The notes: a model not told the origin generated them from the letters alone. Counted from the first letter of the stretch, positions 20,876-32,572 are shown. The stretch is 64,000 nt of DNA from Cocos nucifera (GCA_006176705.1 QRFJ01000054.1:3543080-3607079); one strand, 5' to 3'. Numbers and translations are program-made.

Positions 20876-22372
20876 TTACCATTCCACCAGAACCTCTCTC
20901 GAAAAGGAACAAAAAGGTAAAGACAAAAGCAAAGAGCCAACTGGATACAAAGGAAAGCACCAATTTAACAACTCAAATAGAATATCTTGCGTCTGATTTA
21001 TTGGATTAGAATTATCATTACCCAAGGTAATGACATCTCTTTTACAGCTATAGAATAGCTTCTCGTTTCCCTCGTCTTGCAGTACCAAACTTGAATTATT
21101 ACAAGTAAAATCGTTAATGAAACCATAATAATTAAGTGGACTTAGAAGGTAATCGTCCTCCGTATCCATTTGCTTAGTGCTTAAGATGAATTCTTCACTG
21201 CTGCTTCCACCCCTGCTGCCAGTGATTTTAAATTCGCCGCTTCTGCTGACACACGAATTCGTCGGTGAGTCACCGCTGGTGGGCTCGTCCACTGGAATCT
21301 GAACCTTATCCTCCTCTGTTTCTGGAACGATCTCGCCTTCTCTGCCATCGGTTCTGATGGTCATCCAGCTGTCATCCCACGTCCAGTTTGGACCGTTGAC
21401 CGTGCCGCCGCCGCCGACGAGAAGCTGAATTCTCTCCGATGGATCGTTTGATGAGTTTCCTTCTTCTTCTTCGTATTCGTCTGAGAACGACTCCCAGAAG
21501 GCCTGGTCGAGAGTGCTCTTGGGAGAAATCCATGTTCGAGTTGAATCCGAGTTCGAGAGGCAATTCGCCGACGAAGCCACGAACGGATGCTTCAGAAGCT
21601 GCTCCGCCGTCCACCGCTCCTTGGGATCTCTTCTCAAGCAATTGTCCAAGAAGTCCTTCCCCTCGTCGGAGATCCAGCTCGGGAGCTCGGGCACGTCGGA
21701 CGAGAAGGCAATTCGGTGGAGAGCAGCGATTGGATCGGAGACTTGGGGCCAAGGCGCGTGCCCGGTGGCCATCTCCACGACGGTGCACCCCAACGCCCAT
21801 ATGTCGGCCGGGATCCCCTGTTCCTCCCCTCGCGCCACCTCCGGCGCCATGAACATCGGTGTCCCCCTCAATTGGAGACCGTCATCATCGTCAGAACCGT
21901 CTTCGTCGCCGGCCACCCACCGTGCACACCCCAAGTCGGCGATCATCGCGCGGCCGTCGGACCCGATCAGGACGTTCTGGCCCTTCACGTCGCAATGGGC
22001 GATGCGGCTGGAGTGGAGGTAGGCCAACCCGAGGAGGATTTGGTAGCTGTAGGACCGGATTGTCGGCTCGTCGAGGCGGCCGCCCTGCTTCTTGATCTCG
22101 TCGGAGAGCGAGCCCCTGGCGGCGTACTCCATAAAGAGATTGTAGTAGAGACCATTTTTCTCAGAGGTGACATCGAAGCCGAGGTAGGACACGACGTGAG
22201 GAGAATTCAGATTGGAGAGGATTCTCTGCTCCCTCTGAAGCAGCCCGGCGCGAGAAAGCTCTGCCGACTTGACCGCGAAGAGCTCGCCGGAGGCGGGAAC
22301 GGTGGCGAGGGAGACCGTAGCGTAGGAGCCGCGGCCGATGGTCCGGCCTCTGCACCACTGGTTCATGCCCAT
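20876..22372 (-). CDS. MAPKKK17/18-like protein kinase (MEKK-type)
   Basis: This is an intronless gene of 498 codons for a soluble Ser/Thr kinase that would phosphorylate MAPKKs. From ATG 22372 (MGMNQWCRG), the kinase domain fills about residues 6-270. The P-loop is G13-R-G-S-Y-A-T-V20, the ATP lysine K35 (FAVKS), the helix-C glutamate E48 and the catalytic loop HCDVKGQN with D128. Metal-binding D146 lies in DLG instead of DFG, and GTPMFMAPE is at 170-178, the MEKK-class signature. HCDVKGQN and short size are typical of Arabidopsis MAPKKK17/18, which act in ABA signalling. The acidic, Ser-rich tail (about 290-460) is variable in the family. The frame is open upstream to 22702, but homology starts at 22372 and a TATA box lies between. 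The last 30 or so residues are hydrophobic and may not be native. Confidence 0.93.
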   Translation of the reverse strand: MGMNQWCRGRTIGRGSYATVSLATVPASGELFAVKSAELSRAGLLQREQRILSNLNSPHVVSYLGFDVTSEKNGLYYNLFMEYAARGSLSDEIKKQGGRLDEPTIRSYSYQILLGLAYLHSSRIAHCDVKGQNVLIGSDGRAMIADLGCARWVAGDEDGSDDDDGLQLRGTPMFMAPEVARGEEQGIPADIWALGCTVVEMATGHAPWPQVSDPIAALHRIAFSSDVPELPSWISDEGKDFLDNCLRRDPKERWTAEQLLKHPFVASSANCLSNSDSTRTWISPKSTLDQAFWESFSDEYEEEEGNSSNDPSERIQLLVGGGGTVNGPNWTWDDSWMTIRTDGREGEIVPETEEDKVQIPVDEPTSGDSPTNSCVSRSGEFKITGSRGGSSSEEFILSTKQMDTEDDYLLSPLNYYGFINDFTCNNSSLVLQDEGNEKLFYSCKRDVITLGNDNSNPINQTQDILFELLNWCFPLYPVGSLLLSLPFCSFSREVLVEW

Positions 22373-22462
22373 CGGTAGGAGAAGAAAGCAAGGAAAGAAA
22401 GGGGAGCAGATGAAGGAAGGGGAGTTGGGTTTGTTGTGGTCCGTTTGGGGGAAAATGGTGGA

Positions 22463-22470
22463 CTTATATA
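22463..22470 (-). promoter_or_regulatory. TATA box of the MAPKKK gene
   Basis: The minus strand reads TATATAAG about 91 bp upstream of the chosen ATG. This leaves room for a short leader and supports 22372 as the start over the upstream in-frame ATG at 22702. Confidence 0.65.
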
Positions 22471-22603
22471 CTCCGTGGGAAGCTTCGGATTTTTTCTTGG
22501 GGATTTTGGCACTCCGAATAGAATATAAAATAAAGGGGGGAAGGGTCCACGCTAGAGAGCGGCCGTCCACGCATCGCTTGGGGTATCTATCTGGTGGTCT
22601 CCC

Positions 22604-22609
22604 CACGTG
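22604..22609. promoter_or_regulatory. G-box/ABRE CACGTG upstream of the MAPKKK gene
   Basis: The palindrome CACGTG, in the context GGCACGTGGGG on the minus strand, lies about 232 bp upstream of the ATG. The ACGTGG core is the classic ABA-response element bound by bZIP factors. Arabidopsis MAPKKK17/18 are ABA-induced, so the site fits. Function here is inferred. Confidence 0.5.
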
Positions 22610-22702
22610 CCAAATAAGAAGAGAAGGGACTTCCAAAAGCCTTGTGGGAGACCTCGGCCGTCCGGGGGCGCCAAGTAGTACCCAACGACTATAATTTAAC
22701 AA

Positions 22703-24804
22703 ATTATAATATCATATGCTTAATACTCTCTTCTGACCGCCATATAAGGTCCTGTTCCACCGCAGGCTTTTTGGATTTTTCCTTTCATCAAACACTTCAA
22801 ATACATAAAAACAAAGGTGGCTCCGGGCCTGATATATAATTTTGGGGACATTTTATGTTCCAACATCACCAGTAGCTCCGTTGCTAAGACGCATAGCACA
22901 TGCTTCCTTGATGCTTTTGGGATGCGAGCTATCAGGTAGCCAAGGTTCTCCTTTTCTCGCCGGTCGGTGCTTTGCATCGGTTAATTTGATTTAACTTACT
23001 CTCTTTCTCTCTCACCCTTTTCCTATCATTTATCTTTATTTTCTGTTACGCCGACGCCGACTTTTGTAACGGATGGGTGTGGTGTGGGGCGGTATCAATC
23101 ATGGAATGGCATCTGCCTTGGCGTGGGGATTTCGTAAGGCGACGCCGTAACGGTAGGAGCATCCCAGGGATGATTTCTAAGCGGGGTGAAAGCATTACTT
23201 GGTTTTGGAGGGAGGACAGGTGGCTGGATTCTAGTCCACGTAGCCGCCCAGAGACCGTGGAAGGTTTGGGAGTTGGATAGATAGGAAAGGGAATATGGTA
23301 CCGGTGCCAACAACTGCTTGGAGGCCACTTATTAAATTGAAAAAGAGTGGAGGTGGGGAGAAGAGTTGGAGATGCCGTTATACCAAATTTGCACGGTTGG
23401 GTTTGGTGGTACTTTGCTGCTGCCATTTATGAGTTATGACGACTTTAATCCCCCCCGGGACAAGCTAACACATGTACAACCTTTATTGATTTATAATCTT
23501 CAATTCGAGATCTTTAAGCGATCCAACCAAGTTTTAAAGGTTTCTAATTAATCTGATGTATGCAAGATATATGGGTCCTATTTGTAGCGCGGCATGTCTC
23601 CTTTTTATTATAATTATAGTGTACAGGGGCAGAAAGGGCATTGGAGATCTAGGGCCCGGGGGTTCGCAATGATGAGTGCAGTTGGCTGGAAGGTTGGAAT
23701 TAGCTAGGATGAAGCAAAGTTGATAGAGAGAGAGAAGGGGTGGGGGGTGGGGGGACAAGGGGGAAGGGACGTTATAACAACCATCTTATTAGGCTACGGA
23801 TACTTTCACGTGTGGTGTGAGATAATAAATTGAGCACTTCAATTGATTACGAAAAGTGATGGAGAAGAGGACAGGTGGAAATCGTGGTGTGAATGAGAGA
23901 GAGTACGGCTAGTAGTCGGTTTCATGTAGCCTTTGATGTGGTAAATGAGTTGTTGCAAGGCCATCTCGTCTCTCCAAGAAATCCAGCTCACAACTCACGC
24001 GCACTTCGCCCGAAGTACACGTGCTCCGTGCACTCGGCTTTTTCAGCCGGTACTGATACTAATTAATCTCGGTCACATATAATACAATAAATTGGTGTTT
24101 AATCCTAATTACAGTCACTTACCCTCAGAAAACTTTTACCGAGTGCAAAAGTTAAAAAGTAAACAAATTGGGATAAATATAAAGCAAAGAAGGGGAGGAG
24201 AAAATGTGAAACTCATAAATTTGGATTAAAACTGGAGATTTTTTTTTTGATAAAAAATGATGCATAAATCTTAGTTGAAAATGATATCCAAACATTGCTC
24301 TGCGGCACCAATTTTTCATAAGAGCACTTCATAATAAATTAATAAAGAATTCCGTGTGAATGACTTTTTGATAAGATCCCATGTATTCACGTGATATTTA
24401 TTTCCTTTTTATTCCACATGCCAACTTTGATGATCAATAATATAATAATATCGGTTATGATTGGAGTTGCCACACCTTGCATGTTATCATCCTCCTAAAT
24501 TTATAACACATGCAATTAAGCAGATCAGTGCATGACACGTGCCTTACAAACCGACTTAGCTACGCAACAAAATAAAATCAAACCAGTAATACCATACATC
24601 AATGAATATTATATACTTGGCTGCAATAGTTGTGTTATGCTATATACTTAAAGTAGCTAACATTACGGTATGAGATGGCTATATCTCTCGGCCTCGATAT
24701 AATATACATTAGCCACTGAAGTTCGATGGAGTGGCTATTCGTTCACTCGTGGTTCACCATAGGTCGGTCTTGATCGAAAGATTTTTAAGAATATCTTGCC
24801 ATAG
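22703..24804. other. upstream intergenic region, no gene seen
   Basis: It contains distal upstream DNA of the MAPKKK gene. A G-rich patch lies near 23730-23770. I recognise no coding region, RNA gene or mobile element. Confidence 0.5.
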
Positions 24805-26408
24805 TATCACGAGGTGAATGTTTTCTGACCTAAACATTCATGCGGTGCTCCAGTATACCACACACTAAGGCCAACTCTCCTGAGTCTTTTCTTTGGACAT
24901 ACCATCAAGCATGCAGTAGTCCAGCCACATAAGCCAAGCGTAACTCTCTATGCCTCTACCTGGCAACTTTATTGCACTGAACACATGCGACACCTTCAAG
25001 TGCCCACAAGCAACTCAATCCCTCGAGTTGATCGCAATACTCAAACGCACATCCGTGCCTACACATAAACTCTTTCCAAGAGTGCTCCGCAACTCGGCAC
25101 CTCTGTGCCAACCTCAGGCTTTGCCTTCAAGCCAAGTACTGCTCACCCAAGATATCCCTATCCTTAGTGTACTTTCGTGCCATGACATACCCCTGTGCCA
25201 CTGACCTACAACCCACCAAGTTGTCCAACAGCACCACACAGACCAAATCTCCACAGTACGACCATGCAATGCCACTGCAATGCATGAGGCTAGGCAATCC
25301 ATCTTCAATGTCGTCCAACTAAACTTGCCAAGCCGACATGCCTTGCAGCTCCTCGAAGCTATAGCCGATCGTGCACGTCTGAGCCCTCTTAGATTTCTTT
25401 ATCCAAGTTTTCTATAAGCTCCTGTGCCCCGATCCCGATCTTGCATTCTTGATATGCCTTCCTCATTCTCGCCATATCACAGGATAATGTTCTCGACATG
25501 CTCGTACATCACTGTGCACTGTCACAATCCCAAAGGTTCATGACCATACCATCCAACACCTTTTGCCCACGGCCTACTTGCACCAAGTGCCCTGCCATGA
25601 TATTGGCATTCAAGTCTGCCCATCAAGTAAATATATACGATCAACAACCTTGCATCAAAGTTGTCCTCTCCTCGGTACAACCCTCTTGACCGTCCTTGAT
25701 CCTTGGCCCAGCTCCAAGGCACATATCCGATCGATATTCCATATGCCAAGCTTGCACTCCACGACTGACCGATTTTTGTGGATCCTTGCAAGACATCTCG
25801 CCCACGATGCTCACGAGACTTGCCTGTTCGGATAGGCCATACCCTTGTCCGACTGATCTCCTATCGTCTCTTTGCTCCACCACAGAGATCAAGAACGTAT
25901 AGAGTAGTCTGGACAACTCCTCGAGGATAGGATCTCTCAAAAATCTCCACCTCACACAATGTGGCCAGCTCGTCTGACCAGCATTGCCCCGAATGCCTGC
26001 ACACCAGACCATTCGGGCGTGGCACCACCATTGCTCCATAATCGTGCCACGACGGACCCATCTCCTACGGACCATAGGGGAGTCGGGAATGCAACCAAAG
26101 CTCCGCACCCATCCTCAAACCAAGAGGAATCCTCGAGTATCCACAAGTATCCTGGCGGTCCATCGCCATGTCAAAATCATGCATCCCGAGCCCCCAGATA
26201 TCATGCCACGACCATGCCACACCTTGGCTAACCATTGCCCCTCTCAATACCCTAGGAAGGCATCCGCCCAAACTCCACCCTAGGGGTTCCAAATTATCGA
26301 GCGGCATTGCATTTTTATGGCAACCCAGCGAAGCCAAAACCCTTCGCAGCACCGTGCCATGCCCACGCTGGCACCCCCTGCGACAAGCCTGCAGACAAGC
26401 CCATGACA
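24805..26408 (-). repeat. 3' LTR of the non-coding element
   Basis: A 1604-bp copy, collinear with 26955-28559 at an offset of about 2150 bp with scattered substitutions. It is GC-richer than the flanks. Confidence 0.8.
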
Positions 26409-26940
26409 ATTCTCCCCTACTTAAGTTGTCGACGCCCCCATCGACGTCCAAACCACTTCTGGACCAATGGTCGCCATGACCAAGCTTTCGTTGCACCCAC
26501 TGCAACCACGGTTCCTTGAGCCAGAGCCCCACGGCCTTGATGTCCTCGATCCTTTCTCCGCCACTGAGAATCCATTATCCACACCATGCTGACTTTTTCA
26601 TAGAACCCAACCATTTTGATCCCTGACATCAGCTTCTGCTTCAGTCATCCACCTCTGGTCATCTGACCTTCCAATTGCACGGCACTCCTCGGAACCATCC
26701 AAGGCTTGACTCTCGACTTCCATCTGAGAGCGGCCACTTCTTCCACCAGAGTGGAATCTACTTGCCATCAATACCAAATGGATCTCCTTGGATCACCTCC
26801 AAAGCTTAACTCCTATCCATCTGGATCTTTTCATAGCTTTGGATACCCCCGTATTTGCAGCTACATGCCTGCAATCTGATACCACGCGTACCAGAAGCCA
26901 ACACAACAATAATGTCGACCTTCGAGTTAGCCAACCTTTG

Positions 26941-26952
26941 GCTCTGATACCA
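26941..26952 (-). other. primer binding site (initiator-Met type)
   Basis: The minus strand reads TGGTATCAGAGC, the standard plant LTR retrotransposon site complementary to the 3' end of initiator Met tRNA. It lies two bases from the LTR edge. Confidence 0.75.
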
Positions 26953-26954
26953 AC

Positions 26955-28559
26955 TATCATGGGGTGAGTGTTTTTTGACCCAAACATCCGTGCGGCACCC
27001 CAGTATACCACACACCAAGGCCAGCCCTCCTGAGTCCTTCCCTTGGATATACCATCAAGCACGCAGTAGTCCAGCCACATAAGCCAAGCATAACCCTCTA
27101 TGCCTCTACCTGGCAACTCTGTTGCACTGAACATATACGACACCTTCAAGTGCCCACAAGCAACTCGACCGCTCGAGTCGACCGCAATACTCAAACGTAC
27201 ATCCATGCCCACACATAGACTCTTCCCAAGAGTGCTCCACAACTCAGCACCTCTGTGCCAACCTCAGGCTTTGCCTTCAAGCCAAGTACTGCTCACCCAA
27301 GATGTCCCAATCCTTAGTGTACTTCCGTGCCATGATATACCTCTGTGCCACTGACCTACAATCCACCAAGTTGTCCAATAGCACCACACAGACCAAATCT
27401 CCACAGCACGATCATGCAATGCCACTGCAATGCATGAGGCTCAGGCAATCCATCTTCAATGTCGTCCAGCTAAATTTGCCAAGCCGACATGTCCTGCAAC
27501 TCCTCGAAGCTACAGCCGATCGTGCACGTCCGAGCCCTCTTAGATTCCTTTATCCAAGTTTCCTATAAGCTCCTATGCCCCGATCCCGATCTTGCATTCT
27601 TGATATGCCTTCCCAATTCTCACCATATCATAGGATAATATTCTCGACCTGCTCGTACATCACTGTGCACTGTCACAATCCCAAAGGTTCATAACCATAC
27701 CGTCCAACACCTTTTGCCCACGGCCTGCTCGCACCAAGTGCCCTACCATGATATTGGCATTCAAGTCTGCTCATTAAGTAAATATATCCGATCGACAATC
27801 CTTACATCAAAGCTATCCTCTCTTCGGTATGACCCTCTTGACCGTCTTTGATCCTTGGCCCAGCTCCAAGGCACATATCCGATCGATATTCCATATGCCA
27901 AGCTTGCACTCCACGATCGATCAGTTCCCGTGGATCCCCGCAAGACATCTTACCCGCGATGCTCACGAGACTTACCTGTTTGGGTAGGCCACACCCTTGT
28001 CCGATTGGTCTCCTATCGTCTCTTCGCTCCACCACAGAAATTAAGAACGTATAGAGTAGCCTAGACAACTCCTCGAGGATAGGACCTCTCGAAAATCTTC
28101 ATTCCGCACAATATAGCCAGCTCGTCCGACCAGCATTGCCCCGAATGCTTGCACACCAGACCATCCGGACGTGGCACCACCATTGCTCTGCAATCATGCC
28201 ACGACGGACCCATCTCCTACGGGCCATGGGGGAGTCGGAAATGCAACCAAAGCTTCGCACCCCTCTTCAAATCAAGAGGAATTCTCGAGTATCCACAAGT
28301 ATCCTGGCGGTCCACGCCATGCCAAAACCATGCATCCCGAGCCCCCAGATATCATGCCACGGCCATGCCACACCTTGGCTAACCATTGCCCCTCTCAATA
28401 CCCCAGGAAGGCATCCGCCCAAACTCCACCCCGAGGGTTCCAAAGTATTGAGCGGCATTACGTTTTTATGGCAACCCAGCAAAGCCAAAATCCTTTGCAG
28501 CACCGTGCCACGCTCACGCTGGCACCCCCTGCGACAAGCCTGCAGACAAGCCTGTGACA
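26955..28559 (-). repeat. 5' LTR of the non-coding element
   Basis: A 1605-bp copy. Its left end TATCATGGGGTGAG matches the 24805 copy TATCACGAGGTGAA. Its right end is TGTGACA, where homology to the other copy stops. Confidence 0.8.
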
Positions 28560-29090
28560 GTAGGTCGGCTAATGTCGACCTATTGAGGTTCACTCCTAGG
28601 CATAAGATATGTTGGTTGATTGAAGATCATCCTCGGTCTAATATTCCTCGGTCTTTACCGACCTATCAAAATGGGTCGATTGTATATGACTGGCCTCTAT
28701 GGTAGGGTGTCGATTCACTGGCGGATCACTATTGATCATATTCGGTCGAGCTATCGTCAAAAAACTTGTCAGTATTGATAAGAGAAAAGTGATCCACATC
28801 CGATCTATGTAATATTGGTCGGTTCTAGCTGACCAATGTCCGAACGATCTATTATTAGTCATCCATTATTGAAGTATCATCATTTGCCAGATTCGTGCTC
28901 TTCCTAAATTAGAAAAGTCCAGATTACATAGGAGTCCTTCACGATCCTGTCTTTCAGAAAAGATAAAATAATTTTTGAATCAATCTTAAGTAATAAATTT
29001 GGAAGGTCGCTAGAGTCCAAAATATATACGGCTCTAATTTCTCTCTTATAAATACAGGGATCTCAAGATCCTCCAGGTATGTATTCAATT
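28560..29090 (+). repeat. LTR-like fragment with TATA box
   Basis: It starts with a short palindrome (TAGGTCG...CGACCTA) directly against the previous element. It is rich in TCGGTC/GGTCGA words and has TATAAATA at 29047-29054. The layout resembles the U3-R part of an LTR, but no second copy or termini are in the window, so the call is tentative. Confidence 0.35.
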
Positions 29091-29350
29091 CGATGCTTTC
29101 TCTTTTCTTTTTTCTTCAGTCTCCTAACTTGAGCATTCTTCACCGGAGAAATTCTCAATGAGAACTTTTGTATAGAAAATCGGGGGAAGCTCCGACAATA
29201 GTTCTTCCTCGACCACAGATACCTCAGGGGCCGATCTCAGGCAGGGAGAATGGGAGCAATACATTACATAAAGATGCTATCTTAACTTGCTAAGGGGGTT
29301 TCTTGGTGGTTACACTAGAAATCTTCTGACCTTTTTTTTTTTTTTTGACA

Positions 29351-29399
<49 letters not shown>

Positions 29400-29692
29400 T
29401 CTGGGAGATGAAGGTAGAGTTCATCACGTGAGACGCTTTCTCCTCTTTTTTTTCTTTAGTCTCCTAACTTGAGCATTCTTCATCGGAGAAATTCTTGATG
29501 AGAACTTTTGTGTAGAAAATCGGGGGAAGCTCCGACAATAGTTGTTCCTCGACCACAGATACCTCAGCGGCCGATCTCAGGCGGGAAGAACGGGAGCAAT
29601 ACATTACATAAAGATGCTATCTTAACTTGCTAAGGGGGTTTCTTGGTGGTTACACTAGAAATTTTCTGACCTTTTTTTTTTTTTTTTTTTTG

Positions 29693-29738
<46 letters not shown>

Positions 29739-29772
29739 TGTTTGGGAGACGAAGGTAGAGTTCATCACGTGA
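29091..29772. repeat. 340-bp tandem duplication, two copies
   Basis: Copies at 29091-29430 and 29431-29772 match with few differences (CTCCTAACTTGAGCATTCTT at 29121 and 29461; GAAGGTAGAGTTCATCACGT near 29410 and 29750). Each copy ends with a T-run followed by a GA microsatellite (about 29354-29398 and 29701-29738). Confidence 0.85.
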
Positions 29773-30904
29773 GTATTCATAGTTTGACAGGCTACTTTAG
29801 CATGAACAATGGGCAAATATTGGTCATTGATTTTGTATCTATGGCTGCCCATGTGGGAGCCAACCAGCGAATCTGTAGCACACGTAAAACAGCCGTAGCT
29901 TGCAAGCCAATCATCCTTCCATCCCTTTGCCTCCTCACCAGCCCAAGTTGATGCCAGAACGGAGGGGGGGAAAAAAAATCCCATGCCAACGGTCACGGCT
30001 TCGCTCACACGCTATCGCTGGGTCCTTAACCTTTTCGGCCTCTCTTTTCGTCGCTATCGCTTCTACCGTCGGTAGTGGAGCAACGCATGACGGGGCCTCC
30101 CATCCGACTTGGGCCCCAACTCTGTACCGAAATCATCCTCATTTAGAATGCGTGAGGAAAGTAATGTGCGCGTGGTGGAAAGGATGGTAGGGCCCAAATG
30201 TTCGAATCGCGTGTGGTGGGCGTTCAAAGTCATTGCTGTCAGGTTCTTCGCATTTGTCTCGAGATGAAGACGAGAATGAGATAAGGAGGAAGAGAGGCGG
30301 AAAAGTTTGATTTCTTTACTTTACTATTCAAAGATAAGACCGTATAAAAATGGAATTGGGGTTGAACTATTTAGGCCGAATCCTAGGATGTGTTTCAGAC
30401 GGCTTGGACTTTGACCTCTGCAGGCAAAGAAGGCTGGGTTCCACGAGGCTTCGGGAGTTGACACGGATAGACTTCCAAATGTCCAAATTAAGACCACTAG
30501 ATATGGAAAGGAAGCCATGATAGAGGATTTTGGTGACCAGATAAGTCATTCATGTAATATTTAAGAGTGGGTTTCGCATTTGTCATTGGTAACCAGCTCG
30601 TGCGCAGCTTGATGAAGGCTGCAAGAATTAATTTAAAGCAGAGTTTGAGCTTTGCCTAGTTTGTTTGTTTTTGAGTTTTGACCTGACTAATCAGAAAATC
30701 CGAAGAAAAAAAATTAGTCTATATCATATCGTTCAGTTTATGTATAAATAAAATAAAAATTTGAGTTTCTAAATTACCTATAAATGCTATTGATATTATA
30801 ACTTACATGCAATGACGAATTTGTTTCAACTATCTAATTGAGATTAAACTGTGGAAATTAGCCTAAAGAATATAAATGCAAGCCTCATAGACCTCAAACT
30901 CTCA
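29773..30904. other. non-coding stretch
   Basis: No gene is recognised. It has moderate GC up to about 30250 and is AT-rich afterwards. The short frames lack recognisable motifs. Confidence 0.45.
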
Positions 30905-31135
30905 CTAATTTCCTTGAACAAGTTGTTTGTTTGTGAACATCTTAGAGTTCATAAATAATAACTGAACTGGCTCCAGCTCGGTCTGACGAACCAGAGCTTC
31001 TGCCTCTCGGAACAATCTTTCGTGGGTCACATCAAACCCATTGATGTTGGCTCGAGCAAGCGAACTTGGACGCTTATCCAGAACATACAATGTCATGGAG
31101 AGGACATTTAGATTTGAGACTACATGAGGCTCCTC
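30905..31135 (-). pseudogene. second exon-like segment of an unidentified gene remnant
   Basis: It is open in phase 0 for 77 codons, starting after an acceptor TTTAATTAG at 31136-31144 and ending at TAG 30905. It reads EEPHVVSNLNVLSMTLYVLD, then GFDVTHERLFREAEALVRQ. Its composition looks like real protein, unlike other small frames in the window. I do not recognise the family. A GTGAG donor-like word overlaps the stop, so the exon might continue by splicing. Confidence 0.45.
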
Positions 31136-31216
31136 CTAATTAAAAAATTAGTATCCACTGTATCAAAGAAAAGTAATAATCGCAGTTGGAGATATTAAAG
31201 TCGCTGAGGTCATAAC

Positions 31217-31381
31217 TCGATGTGGAATGGGATAAACTACGGTTTCATGTCGACAAGAGCCTACGAATTGCGCGTATACTGGTTTACTTAATTCATAAGA
31301 TTCATTCTCCTTTAGGTCAACAACATATCGATCACCTTTGTCGGTTTTTAGCAAGAGGTCATAGAATGAGATTGCCGGGGA
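31217..31381 (-). pseudogene. first exon-like segment of an unidentified gene remnant
   Basis: Exactly 55 codons in phase 0 lie between an acceptor (GCCGTCAG) and a donor (CGA/GTTATG at 31217/31216). They read SPAISFYDLLLKTDKGDRY, VVDLKENESYELSKPVYAQF and more. Together with the segment at 30905-31135 they define an 81-bp GT-AG intron in matching phase. No start exon is visible upstream, so this is probably a fragment or a pseudogene. Function unknown. Confidence 0.45.
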
Positions 31382-32572
31382 CTGACGGCAAAGTCGGGAT
31401 AATATAGTATTGTGTCTTTAAGGGCCAATTTCTGTCACCTTACACGGGCATGCCTGCTTTTGCTCGCTTCCCTTTCCATGAGCAACGATGCAATAATAAA
31501 ATCTTCTTTCATGATTAATATTTTGTGTTCAAACCAACATAGTTAATTTGTTCGCTTTTGGTTTGCTTAATTACATAATAATTTCACACTTCTTGAACAT
31601 CTTATGCTAGATTTGTTTGGTCAAGTTCTACTGGCTTGACATGCGGAAAAGGTTCTTGATTCAGGTCTAGGTGTGGATAAGGTTCAAGAATTTATGCTGA
31701 GACTAGATTTAGGTCTAAGGCCAAGATTGAACCTTAGAGAAGTAAGGATAGCAGAAAATTTTGGGAAAAAACTTATATATATATAAGTTGTGACCTGGAC
31801 CCAGAACTTGGTACGCTCATCACGTAGTGTTGATGACATCTAGGAAAAAGAAAAGGCAAAATAGCCGTGTCCGTTAAAGAAGAGAATAAAAATAATTTTA
31901 AAAGATATAAATAATTCTGAATCACATTTAAGAAATTAAGAAAATTATCTAATAAGTTCCAACATGGTACGAACTGATGCCGCCCAAATCGTCAGCTATG
32001 TGCGAAGTGAACAAGCCAAAATAACTAAACGAATTATTTGTGGTTCCTGAACACAATCAATAAAACAATTGAACAAACAGGTCATCTTTAAAAAAAGGAA
32101 AAAAAATAAAAAAGGTTGAACACAAATAGTCTAATAAGAGGAACAACATAATATAGCAGGAACTTTCTATCATCAGGAATGGACTTCAAAGCAAATTTCG
32201 GCCCACAAAAATTCTGAGCGGTGATCAGAAAATATGGAACCACAAATAAGAGAATGCGATTTAAAAGATGACAGACTACCGTAAACACATTAGAACACAA
32301 AAAGAGAACCACATCAATAGGCATTTCATAGAGAGCTAGTTTAGAGCTATTTTTGTCTAGAACCTTGCTGTACTCATTTTTGACACCCCTAACCATACAT
32401 GTCAATTGCTAGATCATAAGTTCTGTGATGTTTTTCTAAGAACAAACAATCAGATCATGCATTCCTACGACTCATCAAAGGATCGACACCATATCCAATC
32501 AAAAATGTGAAAGGATGGTTCTCTCAGGAAAATTAAGTTCTCAACTCAGCAGCAAAACATTTCACGGTGATC
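31382..32572. other. AT-rich DNA including the probable 3' UTR of the BAP31 gene
   Basis: The part just left of 32573 is downstream of the BAP31 stop codon and probably holds its 3' UTR. A 105-codon frame at 32088-32405 (minus) lies there, but it has no family signature and I treat it as non-coding. Confidence 0.45.

Larger units (their letters stand above)
24805..28559 (-). mobile_element. non-coding LTR retrotransposon with 1.6-kb LTRs
   Basis: Two long direct repeats (24805-26408 and 26955-28559) flank only 546 bp. On the minus strand each LTR starts TGTCA and ends TGATA. The exact initiator-Met primer site TGGTATCAGAGC (rc of 26941-26952) lies 2 bp inside the 5' LTR, and a purine tract (rc of 26409-26424, AAGTAGGGGAGAAT) abuts the 3' LTR. 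The internal part has no coding capacity, and open frames inside the LTRs are not conserved as proteins. This is a large non-autonomous element that depends on enzymes from another. The flanks CATAG and GTAGG do not form a clean duplication. Confidence 0.8.

Noticed and set aside
21587..22378. 263-codon plus-strand frame over the kinase gene
   Set aside because: It is the shadow of the GC-rich MAPKKK coding sequence, which has all kinase motifs on the other strand.
24950..28705. Many frames of 60-189 codons on both strands
   Set aside because: They lie in the two non-coding LTR copies, are not conserved between the copies and match no family.
32088..32405. 105-codon hydrophobic frame downstream of BAP31
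   Set aside because: No family signature; position fits the 3' UTR and AT-rich DNA gives hydrophobic codons by chance.
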